NCBI RefSeq assembly: GCF_015708085.1
Contig: NZ_JADNYM010000001.1
Location: forward strand, 186,001 to 250,000
Source of the DNA: Arthrobacter terrae
Lineage (GTDB): Bacteria; Actinomycetota; Actinomycetes; Actinomycetales; Micrococcaceae
Reading direction: 5' to 3'
DNA: 64,000 nucleotides
A program made the translations under genes and the position numbers. Shown here one piece after another: positions 25,201-34,943 of this stretch; within the stretch, counting starts at the first letter, position 1; the number at the start of each line of letters is the position of its first letter. The notes below the pieces were generated by a model, which saw only the letters and a program-made list of their open reading frames with translations, did no database searches and had not been told where the DNA came from.

Positions 25201-27201
25201 GTGACTGCGTTGCATTCGACCGGCCGACGCTGGTTCCGTAGCGGAAGGAGCGTCCGGACGTTACCGATGCGCCTCGCTGGAACTTCCTATCAATGGGTTG
25301 CGATGGCCGTTCTCGTCGGCGCAGGCGCGGGTCTGGCCGCCGTCGCGTTTCGCTGGCTGATCACTAGCGCCACACTCATTTTTACCGGCACGGCAGATTA
25401 CTCCGCCAGCCATGGCCACCCGGGCCATCCATGGGCGCCTTGGCTGGGTGGGTTTTTCGTTGTCTTGACGCCGGTTGTCGGCGGCCTGTTATTCGGACCC
25501 CTGGTCCAGCGCTTCGCCCCCGAGGCACGTGGCCATGGCGTCCCGGAAGTGATGTACGCCGTCAGCCAGCATGGCGGCAGGATCAAAGGCCGGGTTGCCC
25601 TGGTCAAAGCGCTGGCCTCAGCCATCTGCATCGGCTCCGGAGGATCCGTCGGCAGGGAGGGCCCCATCGTCCAGATCGGCTCGGCGCTCGGGTCCTGGCT
25701 CGCCCGCATATTCCGAATGCCGGAATCCAGGGTCCGGGCACTGGTTGCCTGTGGGGCGGCCGGGGGAATCGCTGCTACCTTCAACGCTCCGATTGCCGGG
25801 GTGTTTTTTGCCTTAGAACTCATCCTCGCCGACTTCGCCGCCGGATCCTTCGGCGCCGTCGTCCTTGCCTCAGTGACGGCCTCCATCATTGGACGCAGCT
25901 TCCTGGGCAACGAAGCTTTCCTGAAGTTACCGCCCTTCACGATCACGTCGGCCGCTGAGTACCCACTGTTTATCCTGTTGGGACTGCTCGCAGCGGCCGC
26001 CGGCGTCGGCTTCACCAGGATCCTGTACCTGATCGAGGATTTCTGCGACTGGGCGTGGCGCGGGCCGGCATCGCTGCGGCCCGCAGCCGGCGGCGTACTT
26101 TTGGGATTGCTGCTGCTGGTCCTGCCGCAGATGTACGGGGTCGGCTACCCGGTCGTGCAGGCCGGAGTCGCCGGTTCCTACGCCGTCGGGTTTCTGGTCC
26201 TTTTGCTCGTAGGCAAGATCGTGGCCACCAGTCTCACAATAGGCATCGGAGGCTCGGGCGGCGTTTTCGCGCCGTCACTGTTTATCGGCGCCATGCTCGG
26301 AGCCGCCTTTGGAGAGGTCGCCGGTTTTCTGGTACCGGCCCTGCACGGACAGGTTGGAGCCTTCGCCTTGGTGGGCATGGGTGCGGTCTTCGCTGGAGCT
26401 GCACGGGCCCCGATCACCGCAGTTATCATCATGTTCGAACTCACGGGCGAGTATTCCATCATCCTGCCCCTGATGCTGGCGATAGTCGTCGCCACCGGCG
26501 TATCGAAGCTCATGAGCCCCGACACCATTTACACCCTCAAGCTGCGCCGCCGCGGAATCGATCTGGAGCGGCACCCGGGCACGGAACTCTTGAGCCGGAC
26601 CCGCGTTGACACCGTGATGGACACCTCGCTTCGGGCCCTTCCTGGACATCTGAGCGTCGCGGAAGGTGCCCGACGGCTGCTGACGGCGCAACACCCGGCC
26701 GTACCTGTGATCGATGCAGAGGGAAAGCTGACCGGTATTGTCACCGTTCAACACCTTGCGAGCGTGCTGAACGACGACGACAACAACAGGGACCGCACGC
26801 GGCTCTTCGACGTCGCCGAAATGCCAGTAACAATACTGCCCGAGGACACCCTGCTAATGGTTCTCGACGCCGTGCTGGGCTCCGCTTCTAACGCGGGCGT
26901 CCCGGTGACGGATGCGGATGGTTCACTGCACGGGTGGCTGAATCAGGAAACGGTTCTGCGCATCCTTTCGAGCACCAATGCATTACCTACCTCGGGTGCA
27001 GAACAACGGACCGGCGGCCCCCGCCCATCCGATCAGCCTCGGTCCCGTACCGGCGGGAAACGGAAATTTATGCGCAGAAGATTCCAAAGACCGCCCGATC
27101 CACAGCCCAATAATGGCAACCGTTCCGGAACCGAAATGAACAACGGCATATCCCAGGCCGGCAGCGATGGCCCGGGCGATGGAGGATCTCCCGCGCACTG
27201 A
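25201..27201 (+). CDS. ClC family chloride channel/transporter with C-terminal CBS domains
   Basis: 666-residue membrane protein. The ClC core (about 20-440) shows GSGGSVGREGPIVQIGSALG, with the gating Glu in GREGP, and GIGGSGGVFAPSLFIGAMLG, the selectivity loop. A tandem CBS pair follows (about 455-595; VDTVMDTSLRALPGHLSVAE, AGVPVTDADGSLHGWL), which usually senses nucleotides. A hydrophilic tail rich in Arg, Pro and Asn ends the protein. It starts at GTG 25201 with AAGGAG seven bases upstream. Its divergent layout with the MarR/oxidase-assembly operon suggests shared control. Confidence 0.92.
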   Translation: MTALHSTGRRWFRSGRSVRTLPMRLAGTSYQWVAMAVLVGAGAGLAAVAFRWLITSATLIFTGTADYSASHGHPGHPWAPWLGGFFVVLTPVVGGLLFGPLVQRFAPEARGHGVPEVMYAVSQHGGRIKGRVALVKALASAICIGSGGSVGREGPIVQIGSALGSWLARIFRMPESRVRALVACGAAGGIAATFNAPIAGVFFALELILADFAAGSFGAVVLASVTASIIGRSFLGNEAFLKLPPFTITSAAEYPLFILLGLLAAAAGVGFTRILYLIEDFCDWAWRGPASLRPAAGGVLLGLLLLVLPQMYGVGYPVVQAGVAGSYAVGFLVLLLVGKIVATSLTIGIGGSGGVFAPSLFIGAMLGAAFGEVAGFLVPALHGQVGAFALVGMGAVFAGAARAPITAVIIMFELTGEYSIILPLMLAIVVATGVSKLMSPDTIYTLKLRRRGIDLERHPGTELLSRTRVDTVMDTSLRALPGHLSVAEGARRLLTAQHPAVPVIDAEGKLTGIVTVQHLASVLNDDDNNRDRTRLFDVAEMPVTILPEDTLLMVLDAVLGSASNAGVPVTDADGSLHGWLNQETVLRILSSTNALPTSGAEQRTGGPRPSDQPRSRTGGKRKFMRRRFQRPPDPQPNNGNRSGTEMNNGISQAGSDGPGDGGSPAH

Positions 27202-27311
27202 CGATCAATGTTTCCTCGAATTTGAACTCATTCGCGACGGCAACGAGTGAATTGCGTCCATCTGCGTCCGAACGGTTTTGCAGTCACCAGGGGCCCGTCA
27301 AGGCCCAATCC

Positions 27312-27357
27312 GCAGCATGGTGAGGGAACCAAGAACACGAATCCCCCACCATGCTGC
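27312..27357. terminator. Bidirectional terminator-like hairpin
   Basis: GCAGCATGGTG at 27312-27322 pairs perfectly with CACCATGCTGC at 27347-27357; after a bulged A the stem extends by GGG/CCC. It sits between the convergent ClC and SLH genes. There is no run of T, as is common in high-GC actinobacteria, but position and stem strength support termination in both directions. Confidence 0.65.
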
Positions 27358-27361
27358 AGGG

Positions 27362-29944
27362 TCAATCGGACCAGATGCCGCCATTGAGAAGCGCAACAGC
27401 ACTGTCCAGAACGCCGTCGGATGTGTCAGCGACGGCTATTCTCACTGTCAGCGGCGTGCCTGGCGTCACGGGCACCGAGCAGGTGATCGGCACCGTCAGG
27501 CCATCCATCGCGGTGCTGTATCCACTCGCACCAGCGGAATTGTCAATGTAATACTTGGAGTTGAAGTGATCATTGACGTTGTTCACCGCTACTGGCAAGG
27601 ACGTCCCCGGCACCAGCGCGCAATTCGTGCCATTGACGAAGACGCCCATGACGTCGTTGAACGGTGAGTCGACATACTCCGGATATTCCTCACTGGCGAA
27701 GAAGAAACGCACGTGCAGGGTGTGACCGGTCGGCACTACTTTGGCCCAATACTCGGCGGCATCGTAAGTAGGGCTGCCACCAATGAACTGGGACAGCGAC
27801 TCACTGCCCGCACCGCCGAGGGACGTGGACGCCAGGTTGTCAGGGGACCCCACAGAGTCCTGCATCCGACCCGTGGACAGGATCCATGCTGGACCACCAG
27901 GGCCATAGTCAGGAACCTGACCCCACTGGGCCGCATCTCCCAGACCGCCGTCGCCCAGCAGAGCGATGCCCGGCCCGAAGACGTCCTTCGAAACGTCGTC
28001 CACGGGCGGTTGAACACCGTCGCATGCATCTCCGTGCCATAGGTTCACCGACTTCTTGAACTCCTTCTCCCAGTCGTCCGTTAGCTTGAACCCGAAGACC
28101 TCAATACCCGCAACCAGTGCGACTCGCCCATCCAGGCCGACGTCTAGAGCACAGGTGCCTGTGGCAGTGGCATAGTTCGCGTAGACATCGAAGCCTGCGC
28201 TGATACCCACCATGCCGTAGAGCTTCGCCGACAGCGTGGGGCCCACGGCTACCGATGAGGAACTTGTCAGGGTCGGTCCTTTCAGCGTTGCCATGCCATC
28301 GCCGTCGACCTCCGATATCTTCTTGAACTGACCATCCTTCCAAGCCATACCCACCGACGTGGACGTTGATGCCTTCGCTGTGGCTGAAGCCTCAGCGTTC
28401 CACTGACTTGCCACATTCATATCCACTGAGGAGATGAACTGGACGGCAACCGGTACGGGGCCGACCTGAATGTTGGCCCAGGTATTGACCATTCCCAGGC
28501 TCCGCTGAGCAGAGCCCTTGAGTTCGCCGGCCGCCGTCACCGTGCTCTCTGCGGTCAATGACGTGTCCAGCGTGAACTTTGCCTCCTTCAGAGACGTCCA
28601 GCCCACGTCGACTGTTGCTTTCACCCCGGAATCGATCGCGAACTCGGCCGTCAAGGACAACGTTCCCGTGCCCTGCACATCCACATGCTTCCATGCGGTA
28701 CCGGAAGTCGACTTTTTGAGTTGCTCAGCATAGGTGAACTTCTTCTTGTACAGCGTTGTCCCGGCATCCGGCCCGGACGGCAGGCCGGAGCGTTTATCCA
28801 GACCAGGAGCAATGCCATCCCTATCCTGCGGTATCCCCAACGGTCCCGTACCCGCCCCTGTTACGGGAAGATCAATGACTGCAACGCCATCTGCCGGCAC
28901 GAATTCCTGCTCAACCACCGTCCCGGACGAGGTCACCGCGCCATCTGTTGCGAAGATCGCGTCAGTCAATGTTGCGGGTTTTGTGGTGAGCACCTGTGTG
29001 CCATCAGCCGCCGTGGCCACTATGTCCACCCGAACCAGCAGCCCATCCGGAGTTGCAGGCGAAATTCCTGCAACCAAAACATCCCCTGCATCGACGTCCG
29101 GGACCGGGCCCGCTGCCGGGCTCAATGTCACCGTCGCCTTCGCCGGATCAACTTTCTGTACGCCCACGCCGTCCTTTAGGATGATGGCTTCGGGTGCAAG
29201 GATCACTCCGGACACCGCATCGGGCAATGAGTACCTGTAGAGATACGCCGCCATCGCATCGCGGTTGATGGGCTGCAGCGGACGGTAGGTGCCGTCTGGC
29301 CAACCGGTTGTAATTCCAGACTGCTGGAGCCACACCATTTCGCGGTAGTACTGGGTCGAGGATGTGATGTCCGTAAACGGAGAACCCCCGGGCAGATTAA
29401 CGTTGGGCGAGCCGGCATACCGGTATAGGAACGCAGCCATGGCGTCGCGGTTAATGGGCTGCAGAGCGCGGTAGGTACGGGAACCATCCGGTTCTGTCCA
29501 ACCTGTGGAAATGCCCTCCTTATGCAGCCAGGTCATTTCTTTATAGAACTGCTGGGTCGTCGACAGATCCTTGAACGGTGACTTCGCAGGAGGAGCATAG
29601 GTTGGCTCACCCGCCAATCGATAGAGGAACGCAGCCATTGCGTCCCGATTGATGGCCTGCAATGGCCGGAAAGTACCATCCGGCCACCCTGTGGAAATGT
29701 TTTCATTGGCAAGCCAGGACATTTCACGGTGATACATCATGCCCTCAGGCACGTCGGAGAAAACTATGGCCTTGTCAACGCTTGGCGCTGCAGAAGCAGC
29801 CGGGACCATCGCCGGCAATATGGTGAAAGAAGCAACAAGCGCGACTACAAGCCCAAGAGAACCAAAAAACCGGCTTAACCGCCCGGTAACTCTTAGGAGA
29901 AGAAAATGACGAAATTTGCTTTGGGAAGGAGCACGCTCATCCAT
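27362..29944 (-). CDS. Secreted protein with three SLH-type repeats and a choice-of-anchor L domain
   Basis: 860-residue exported protein. The signal peptide has basic residues, a hydrophobic core and an Ala-rich cleavage site (VPAASAAPSVDK). Three S-layer-homology-like repeats follow (about 60-235), each ending in the near-identical INRDAMAAFLYR and containing GWPDGT-type turns; they probably attach the protein to the wall. A middle region (about 240-620) rich in Thr, Ser and Val looks beta-structured. The C-terminus (FFFASEEYPEYVDSPFNDVM) matches the choice-of-anchor L type. The ATG at 29944 is preceded by AGGAAGAG at good spacing; a TTG at 29950 is less likely. It stands alone, facing the thioesterase gene. 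Confidence 0.82.
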   Translation of the reverse strand: MDERAPSQSKFRHFLLLRVTGRLSRFFGSLGLVVALVASFTILPAMVPAASAAPSVDKAIVFSDVPEGMMYHREMSWLANENISTGWPDGTFRPLQAINRDAMAAFLYRLAGEPTYAPPAKSPFKDLSTTQQFYKEMTWLHKEGISTGWTEPDGSRTYRALQPINRDAMAAFLYRYAGSPNVNLPGGSPFTDITSSTQYYREMVWLQQSGITTGWPDGTYRPLQPINRDAMAAYLYRYSLPDAVSGVILAPEAIILKDGVGVQKVDPAKATVTLSPAAGPVPDVDAGDVLVAGISPATPDGLLVRVDIVATAADGTQVLTTKPATLTDAIFATDGAVTSSGTVVEQEFVPADGVAVIDLPVTGAGTGPLGIPQDRDGIAPGLDKRSGLPSGPDAGTTLYKKKFTYAEQLKKSTSGTAWKHVDVQGTGTLSLTAEFAIDSGVKATVDVGWTSLKEAKFTLDTSLTAESTVTAAGELKGSAQRSLGMVNTWANIQVGPVPVAVQFISSVDMNVASQWNAEASATAKASTSTSVGMAWKDGQFKKISEVDGDGMATLKGPTLTSSSSVAVGPTLSAKLYGMVGISAGFDVYANYATATGTCALDVGLDGRVALVAGIEVFGFKLTDDWEKEFKKSVNLWHGDACDGVQPPVDDVSKDVFGPGIALLGDGGLGDAAQWGQVPDYGPGGPAWILSTGRMQDSVGSPDNLASTSLGGAGSESLSQFIGGSPTYDAAEYWAKVVPTGHTLHVRFFFASEEYPEYVDSPFNDVMGVFVNGTNCALVPGTSLPVAVNNVNDHFNSKYYIDNSAGASGYSTAMDGLTVPITCSVPVTPGTPLTVRIAVADTSDGVLDSAVALLNGGIWSD

Positions 29945-30294
29945 GACCAACTCTTCCTGCTCGTACCGCTAACAGCGGAAAATGGAGTGATAGGCCCGAC
30001 TGTATCGCCCGGATGAATGCTGGCCCAGAGTACCCAGTACCTGTATTTCGACGATGCGCAAGCAGGTAGCCGGAGCGCCGGGACACGCGGGCACTCCCGC
30101 TCTGGTGGACCGAGTTCGCCGGTCCAGGTGCATGGGATGCCCGGCGCCGCTACGAAAGCGTCCTTCTCCGGCGGGCTCCAACCCTGGCACCGGAGATCCA
30201 CATTCCATCCCGTGGCCTGGCGATTATGACGGGCGGAACAGCGTATGAGACTTCCCGGCGTTTGGAGTGTGTGCCACTTCAATAAACTCGTTCC
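29945..30294. other. Long divergent leader between SLH protein and thioesterase genes
   Basis: 350 bases with no gene. It contains several GC-rich inverted segments (for example CTCCGG and CCGGAG on either side of a loop), so the SLH transcript may have a structured leader, but I could not match it to a known riboswitch. Confidence 0.3.
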
Positions 30295-31281
30295 ATGAGT
30301 GAGACTGCCGCCAATTCCGTAACCCTTCGTTTCCTTGCAGCCCCCACCGACGTCGGGCACAGCGGTTCGGTGGATGCCGGCACGGTGCTGGAGTGGGTGG
30401 ATAAAGCGGCCTATGCCGCCGCCGTCGGCTGGTCTAATTCGTACTGTGTCACCGCCTATGTGGGGAACATTCACTTCGCCGACCCCGTCAACAGTGGCGA
30501 CATGGTGGATGTGGAGGCGACCATCGTCTACACCGGACGGTCATCGATGCACATCCGCACCGTAGTATCCTCGGGCGACCCAAGACGCGGAACGCCCACG
30601 ATGCGCAGTCAATCCATGGTGATATTCGTGGCCGTCGGCGAGGACGGCAAACCCATCCCGGTAACAATGTTTGAGCCCGCAACGCCGGAGGAGAATGCAC
30701 ACCACGACGACGCTCTGGCCCGGATCAAAGTCCGGGAAGAGATCGTGGCGGCCATGAAGGCGCAGAACTACACCGATGCCGGGACTGCCGAGCGCGTGGT
30801 GCTGAGATTCATGGCCGCTCCCACAGACGTTAATTGGGGTGGCAAGGTTCACGGCGGGATGGTGATGAAATGGATCGATGAAGCCGCCTATGTGTGCGCA
30901 TCACGGTACTGCGGTAATGATACCGTGGCGGTGTTTTCCGGTGGTGTCCGCTTCTACCGGCCGCTGCTGATCGGCCACCTGGTGGAAGTGGAGGCCCGGC
31001 TGGTCTATACGGGAACGAAGGGCATGCACATCGCCGTTCACGTCCGGTCGGGGGATCCCAAGAGACGCCAGATGGAGCTGACCACCTACTGCCTGACCGT
31101 GATGGTGGCACGAGACGGCACCGGCAATTCGGTGCCGGTTCCCCCTTGGACTCCCGTTTCCGATGAGGACAAGCATTTGCACGCCCATGCCCGGGATCTG
31201 CTCGAAATCCGCGGCCGGGCGCCAGGAAACAGGCTTCCAAACCACCTGCTGCGGATTAGCAGTCCGACGACGACAGGCTAG
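30295..31281 (+). CDS. Acyl-CoA thioesterase with tandem hotdog domains
   Basis: 328-residue cytoplasmic thioesterase of the BACH/BFIT type that hydrolyses acyl-CoA. Two hotdog domains are evident from parallel motifs: LRFLAAPTDVGHSGSVDAG, DKAAYAAAVGWS and YTGRSSMHIRTVVSSGDP in the first, LRFMAAPTDVNWGGKVHGG, DEAAYVCASRYC and YTGTKGMHIAVHVRSGDP in the second. The second retains the canonical HGG before the helix, while the first has DAG, so the halves may differ in activity. It stands alone, with no operon partner. Confidence 0.88.
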   Translation: MSETAANSVTLRFLAAPTDVGHSGSVDAGTVLEWVDKAAYAAAVGWSNSYCVTAYVGNIHFADPVNSGDMVDVEATIVYTGRSSMHIRTVVSSGDPRRGTPTMRSQSMVIFVAVGEDGKPIPVTMFEPATPEENAHHDDALARIKVREEIVAAMKAQNYTDAGTAERVVLRFMAAPTDVNWGGKVHGGMVMKWIDEAAYVCASRYCGNDTVAVFSGGVRFYRPLLIGHLVEVEARLVYTGTKGMHIAVHVRSGDPKRRQMELTTYCLTVMVARDGTGNSVPVPPWTPVSDEDKHLHAHARDLLEIRGRAPGNRLPNHLLRISSPTTTG

Positions 31282-31405
31282 AGAGTTGAGTCCGTCGCGT
31301 TCTGGTGGCTGCTGGCAAAACCGCGTTCGCAGCAGGGGTGGCGCTAGACTTGTGTGAGTTGCTGCCTACTGTGGACTCCGGTGGGCACGCAGGAATAGGG
31401 TTCCC

Positions 31406-34132
31406 ATGGCACCGCCGTTGATTGCAGGCAAACTGTTCGTTCCGTTGCCGCAGCGCGGCCTGGTGGCCCGACGACGACTTAGTGGACTGTTGCGTCAGGG
31501 AACTGAATCGAGATTGACACTGTTGTCTGCCCCGCCGGGCTTCGGTAAGACCACGCTCCTTGCCGAATGGCTGGCCCTGCCCGACGAAAAACGTTGCGTG
31601 GCGTGGCTTTCGCTCGAGCAGTCGGACAGTGACCCTGCGGTATTTTGGACCTACGTCGTGACAGCTCTGCAGGCGGCGGTGCCAGGCCTTGACCCGGCGG
31701 CCCTGGACCAGCTGACGTCCTCGCCCTTACCCACCGAGCGCGTGCTCACAGCTGTGCTGAATGGACTGGCCGCTACACCCAAAGAGGTGTGGCTGGTGCT
31801 CGATGACTACCACTTGGCCGACGGCCGCGGGGTCGGTGAGGGGATGGCTTTCCTGCTGGAGCACGTTCCGCCACGCATGCACGTGGTCATCAGCACCCGT
31901 GCGGACCCGGAACTGCCGCTCTCCCGTTGGCGGGTACGCGGGGAACTGCTCGAGATCCGTGCTGCGGAGCTCCGCTTCACGTTCGAGGAGGCCACCGAAT
32001 ACTTCAGGGGTGTACCGGGGGTGGACTTGGCTGCAAGGGAGGTAGCGGCCTTGTCGCAACGAACGGAAGGGTGGATTGCGGCGCTTCAGCTCGCTGGGCT
32101 TTCGCTCAAGGGACGCGCGGACATCGCGGGCTTCATCGCCCGGTTTGACGGGGATGACAGGTATATCCTCGACTACCTCCTCGAAGAGGTGCTGGCGCAT
32201 CAACCGAAGCAGGTCCGTAAATTTCTTCTCTACACAGCCCTGCTCGACCGGCTGACCGGCCCGCTCTGTGACGCTGTGACGTGTCGCTCCGACGGGAGCG
32301 ACACGCTCCGGAGGTTGGAACGTGCCAACCTATTTGTTGTCCCCCTGGACAACCAACGCGAGTGGTACCGCTACCATCGCCTGTTTGCCCATGTGCTTCG
32401 GGCCCGCCTGCTTGGCGAGGAGCCCGGGAAGGCTCCTCTGCTGCATCAGCGCGCCAGCCGCTGGTACGAGGGCCAAGGTATGACCGGTGAAGCCGTTGGG
32501 CATGCATTGGCGGCACTGGACTTTGACCGCGCCGCACACCTCATGGAACTGGCTGTTCCACAAATCCGGCGCAACAGGCAGGATGCCTTGTTCCTCGGCT
32601 GGCTGAAGGAACTGCCCGACGACGTCATTCGGTGTAGTCCCGTGCTCAGTGTCTTCCAAGCCTTCAGCCTGATGGCCGCCGGAAAGCTCGACGGCGTCGA
32701 ACCCCGGCTTCAGGATGCCGAGCGCGCGATGGCAGCCGCACCCTCCGGAGCGGCCTGCCCTTGGTCCGCCATCGAAGAGTTCCAGACGCTGCCGGCGACG
32801 ATCGCCATCTACCGCGCCTCACTGGCGCAGGCGCGGGGAGATGCAATGGGGACGGTGGGTCATGCTCAACACGCCCTGGCGCTTGCCGGCCCCGACGATC
32901 ACCTGGCCCGTGGCGCAGCCTCCGGTTTTCTGGGGCTCGCCGCATGGGCGCGGGGCGACGTTTCAACGGCACTGCAGACGTTCACCCAGGCCGTGGCAAG
33001 CCTGCATGCGGCCGGCAACCTGATTGACGAACTGGACAGCACGGTGGTGCTTGCAGATCTGTGGCTCGCGGCAGGCCGAACCGGAAAAGCCCGCAGGATT
33101 ATGCAGCGCGCATTGCAAATGGCCCAAGTGCAGGGTCCTTCCACGGAACGGGCGACTGCCGGGTTGCACGTGGGACTGAGCGGGATCGACTGCCAGGGCG
33201 GAGACCTTGAAGACGCCAGGCGACACCTTGAGGCCACTGCGGCGCTGCAGGAGCGCCTCCCGCCGGCCGAGAGCCGATACCGGTGGTTGGTGACAAGCGG
33301 ACTGCTCGCCCGTGCGGAGGGAAACCTGGAGGGGGCTATCGACCTTTTTGAGCAGGCGGAGCCGCTCTACCTGCGCGGATTCTTTCCGGAGGTACGCCCG
33401 ATCCCGGCCATGAAGGCCCGGATTTGGATCGCACAGGGCAGGCTCCTGGACGCCGAGGACTGGGCACGCGAGCGCGGACTTTCCGTTACGGATGACGCCA
33501 GCTATCTGCGCGAATTTGACCACCTCACCTTGGTGCGGCTGCTGATTGCCCAGCACCGGGCGTGTCCCGACGCCGGAGCAGCCGGCCGGGCCGGTGCCCT
33601 ATTGGAACGATTGCTCGACGCCGCCACGGCTTCCGGACGCGCCGGGAGCCTAGTGGAGATTCAGATGCTTCAGGCCCTGACACTTGATGTGCAAGGACTA
33701 CGGACACAGGCCCTCGAGGCGCTTGAGCGCGCATTTGTCCAGGCACCCGAACCCGGCGGGTATGTGCGGCTCTTCCTGGACGAAGGAGCGCCGATGACGG
33801 GCCTGCTGCGCGGCGCCGCGCACGACGGCCGGCACTACCGCACTGCCGGGGAGCACGCACACCGTTTGCTCCGTCTGGGAACCTCAGCTCAAGCGCAAGC
33901 TGCCTGTTCGACGCCGGGACAAGTGCCGTCGTCGTCCGCTGACTTTTTGAGCGAAAGGGAGCTGCAGGTGCTCCGGCTTCTCGGCGGCGGTCTGAGCGGG
34001 CCGCAGATCGCCGGTGAACTGTTCATCTCGTACAACACCTTGCGCACCCACACGAAGCACATTTTCACCAAACTCGAGGTTTCCGACCGCCGGGCCGCTG
34101 TCCGCCGCGCACGCGAACGCGGCCTGTTGTAA
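31406..34132 (+). CDS. LAL/MalT-type LuxR family regulator with ATPase domain
   Basis: 908-residue regulator. The N-terminal STAND-type ATPase has Walker A (SAPPGFGKTTLLAEWLA, near residue 50) and Walker B (VWLVLDDYHLADG, near 130). A long helical repeat region (about 350-820, TPR-like) is the usual sensor. The C-terminal LuxR HTH is intact: LSERELQVLRLLGGGLSGPQ and LRTHTKHIFTKLEVSDRR. The best inferred target is the membrane-protein pair just downstream or itself; no inducer can be named. A related but wrecked regulator lies at 17.4 kb. Confidence 0.92.
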   Translation: MAPPLIAGKLFVPLPQRGLVARRRLSGLLRQGTESRLTLLSAPPGFGKTTLLAEWLALPDEKRCVAWLSLEQSDSDPAVFWTYVVTALQAAVPGLDPAALDQLTSSPLPTERVLTAVLNGLAATPKEVWLVLDDYHLADGRGVGEGMAFLLEHVPPRMHVVISTRADPELPLSRWRVRGELLEIRAAELRFTFEEATEYFRGVPGVDLAAREVAALSQRTEGWIAALQLAGLSLKGRADIAGFIARFDGDDRYILDYLLEEVLAHQPKQVRKFLLYTALLDRLTGPLCDAVTCRSDGSDTLRRLERANLFVVPLDNQREWYRYHRLFAHVLRARLLGEEPGKAPLLHQRASRWYEGQGMTGEAVGHALAALDFDRAAHLMELAVPQIRRNRQDALFLGWLKELPDDVIRCSPVLSVFQAFSLMAAGKLDGVEPRLQDAERAMAAAPSGAACPWSAIEEFQTLPATIAIYRASLAQARGDAMGTVGHAQHALALAGPDDHLARGAASGFLGLAAWARGDVSTALQTFTQAVASLHAAGNLIDELDSTVVLADLWLAAGRTGKARRIMQRALQMAQVQGPSTERATAGLHVGLSGIDCQGGDLEDARRHLEATAALQERLPPAESRYRWLVTSGLLARAEGNLEGAIDLFEQAEPLYLRGFFPEVRPIPAMKARIWIAQGRLLDAEDWARERGLSVTDDASYLREFDHLTLVRLLIAQHRACPDAGAAGRAGALLERLLDAATASGRAGSLVEIQMLQALTLDVQGLRTQALEALERAFVQAPEPGGYVRLFLDEGAPMTGLLRGAAHDGRHYRTAGEHAHRLLRLGTSAQAQAACSTPGQVPSSSADFLSERELQVLRLLGGGLSGPQIAGELFISYNTLRTHTKHIFTKLEVSDRRAAVRRARERGLL

Positions 34133-34256
34133 CAGCCAGCCGCGGATCTCACCTTGTCATTCACATCATTGGGTGACGCCGTCTCACCCTCCCGGTTCCT
34201 ACATTTGAGGTATCCCACGGCACCCCGCCACGGACACTGCGAACCCAGGAGCCGAC

Positions 34257-34943
34257 ATGTCCATCACCACCACCACGCTCGCCCGTACGGCCGGCCTCAG
34301 CGCCGTCGCAGCAGGGCTGCTGTTCATCGGCATCCAAATCAACCACCCCCACCTGGATGCCACCTTCGCCGGCACCGCAGAGTACACGGTCCGGCAAAGC
34401 TTAAAAATCCTGATGGCCGTGCTCTCGCTCATCGGCATCACCGGGATGTACTTGCCGCATGTGAAGAGGATGGGAGTGCTCGGCCTGCTCGGCTATCTCG
34501 TGTTCGGTGCCGGCTACCTGATCATGATGAGCGTGGAAGTTATTGGAGCAGTGGTCATTCCAGCCATTGCAGGCACTGCGCCCGATTACGTCAATGGCGT
34601 TTTTGCCGTTGCCACCGGTGGACACGCGGCCGGTAACATCGGTCTGCTGCTGCCCCTCAATTCGGCCGCAGGTCTCACCTACATCATCGGCGGCGTCCTC
34701 TTCGGGACCGCGCTCTTCCGTGCCAACGTTCTGGCCCGGTGGGCCGCGGCCGTCCTCGCCGCCGGGACTGGCGCAACCGTTGCGATCCCACTGCTGCCGA
34801 TGGTCAACGAGCGGCTCTTCGCCCTCCCGACCGGCCTGGCCCTGATCGGGCTCGGCTACTCGTTGTGGCGCCGGACGCGCCCCTCAACTGCATCCGTGCC
34901 CATTCCAGCAGATGCAGCGCTTTACCCGGCCGGCGCCAAGTGA
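34257..34943 (+). CDS. Integral membrane protein of unknown function (six helices)
   Basis: 228-residue protein with about six hydrophobic segments (for example TAGLSAVAAGLLFIGIQI, LMAVLSLIGITGMYLP, LGYLVFGAGYLIMMSVEV). The pattern resembles actinobacterial DUF4386-like membrane proteins, but I do not recognise a specific family. Its stop overlaps the GTG start of the DUF2306 gene (GTGA), so the two are coupled. It follows the LAL regulator by 124 bases. Confidence 0.7.
   Translation: MSITTTTLARTAGLSAVAAGLLFIGIQINHPHLDATFAGTAEYTVRQSLKILMAVLSLIGITGMYLPHVKRMGVLGLLGYLVFGAGYLIMMSVEVIGAVVIPAIAGTAPDYVNGVFAVATGGHAAGNIGLLLPLNSAAGLTYIIGGVLFGTALFRANVLARWAAAVLAAGTGATVAIPLLPMVNERLFALPTGLALIGLGYSLWRRTRPSTASVPIPADAALYPAGAK

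Noticed and set aside
29951-30250. Possible cyclic-dinucleotide riboswitch before the SLH gene
   Set aside because: The leader is GC-rich and foldable but lacks the conserved core elements I would need to see for c-di-GMP or c-di-AMP classes.
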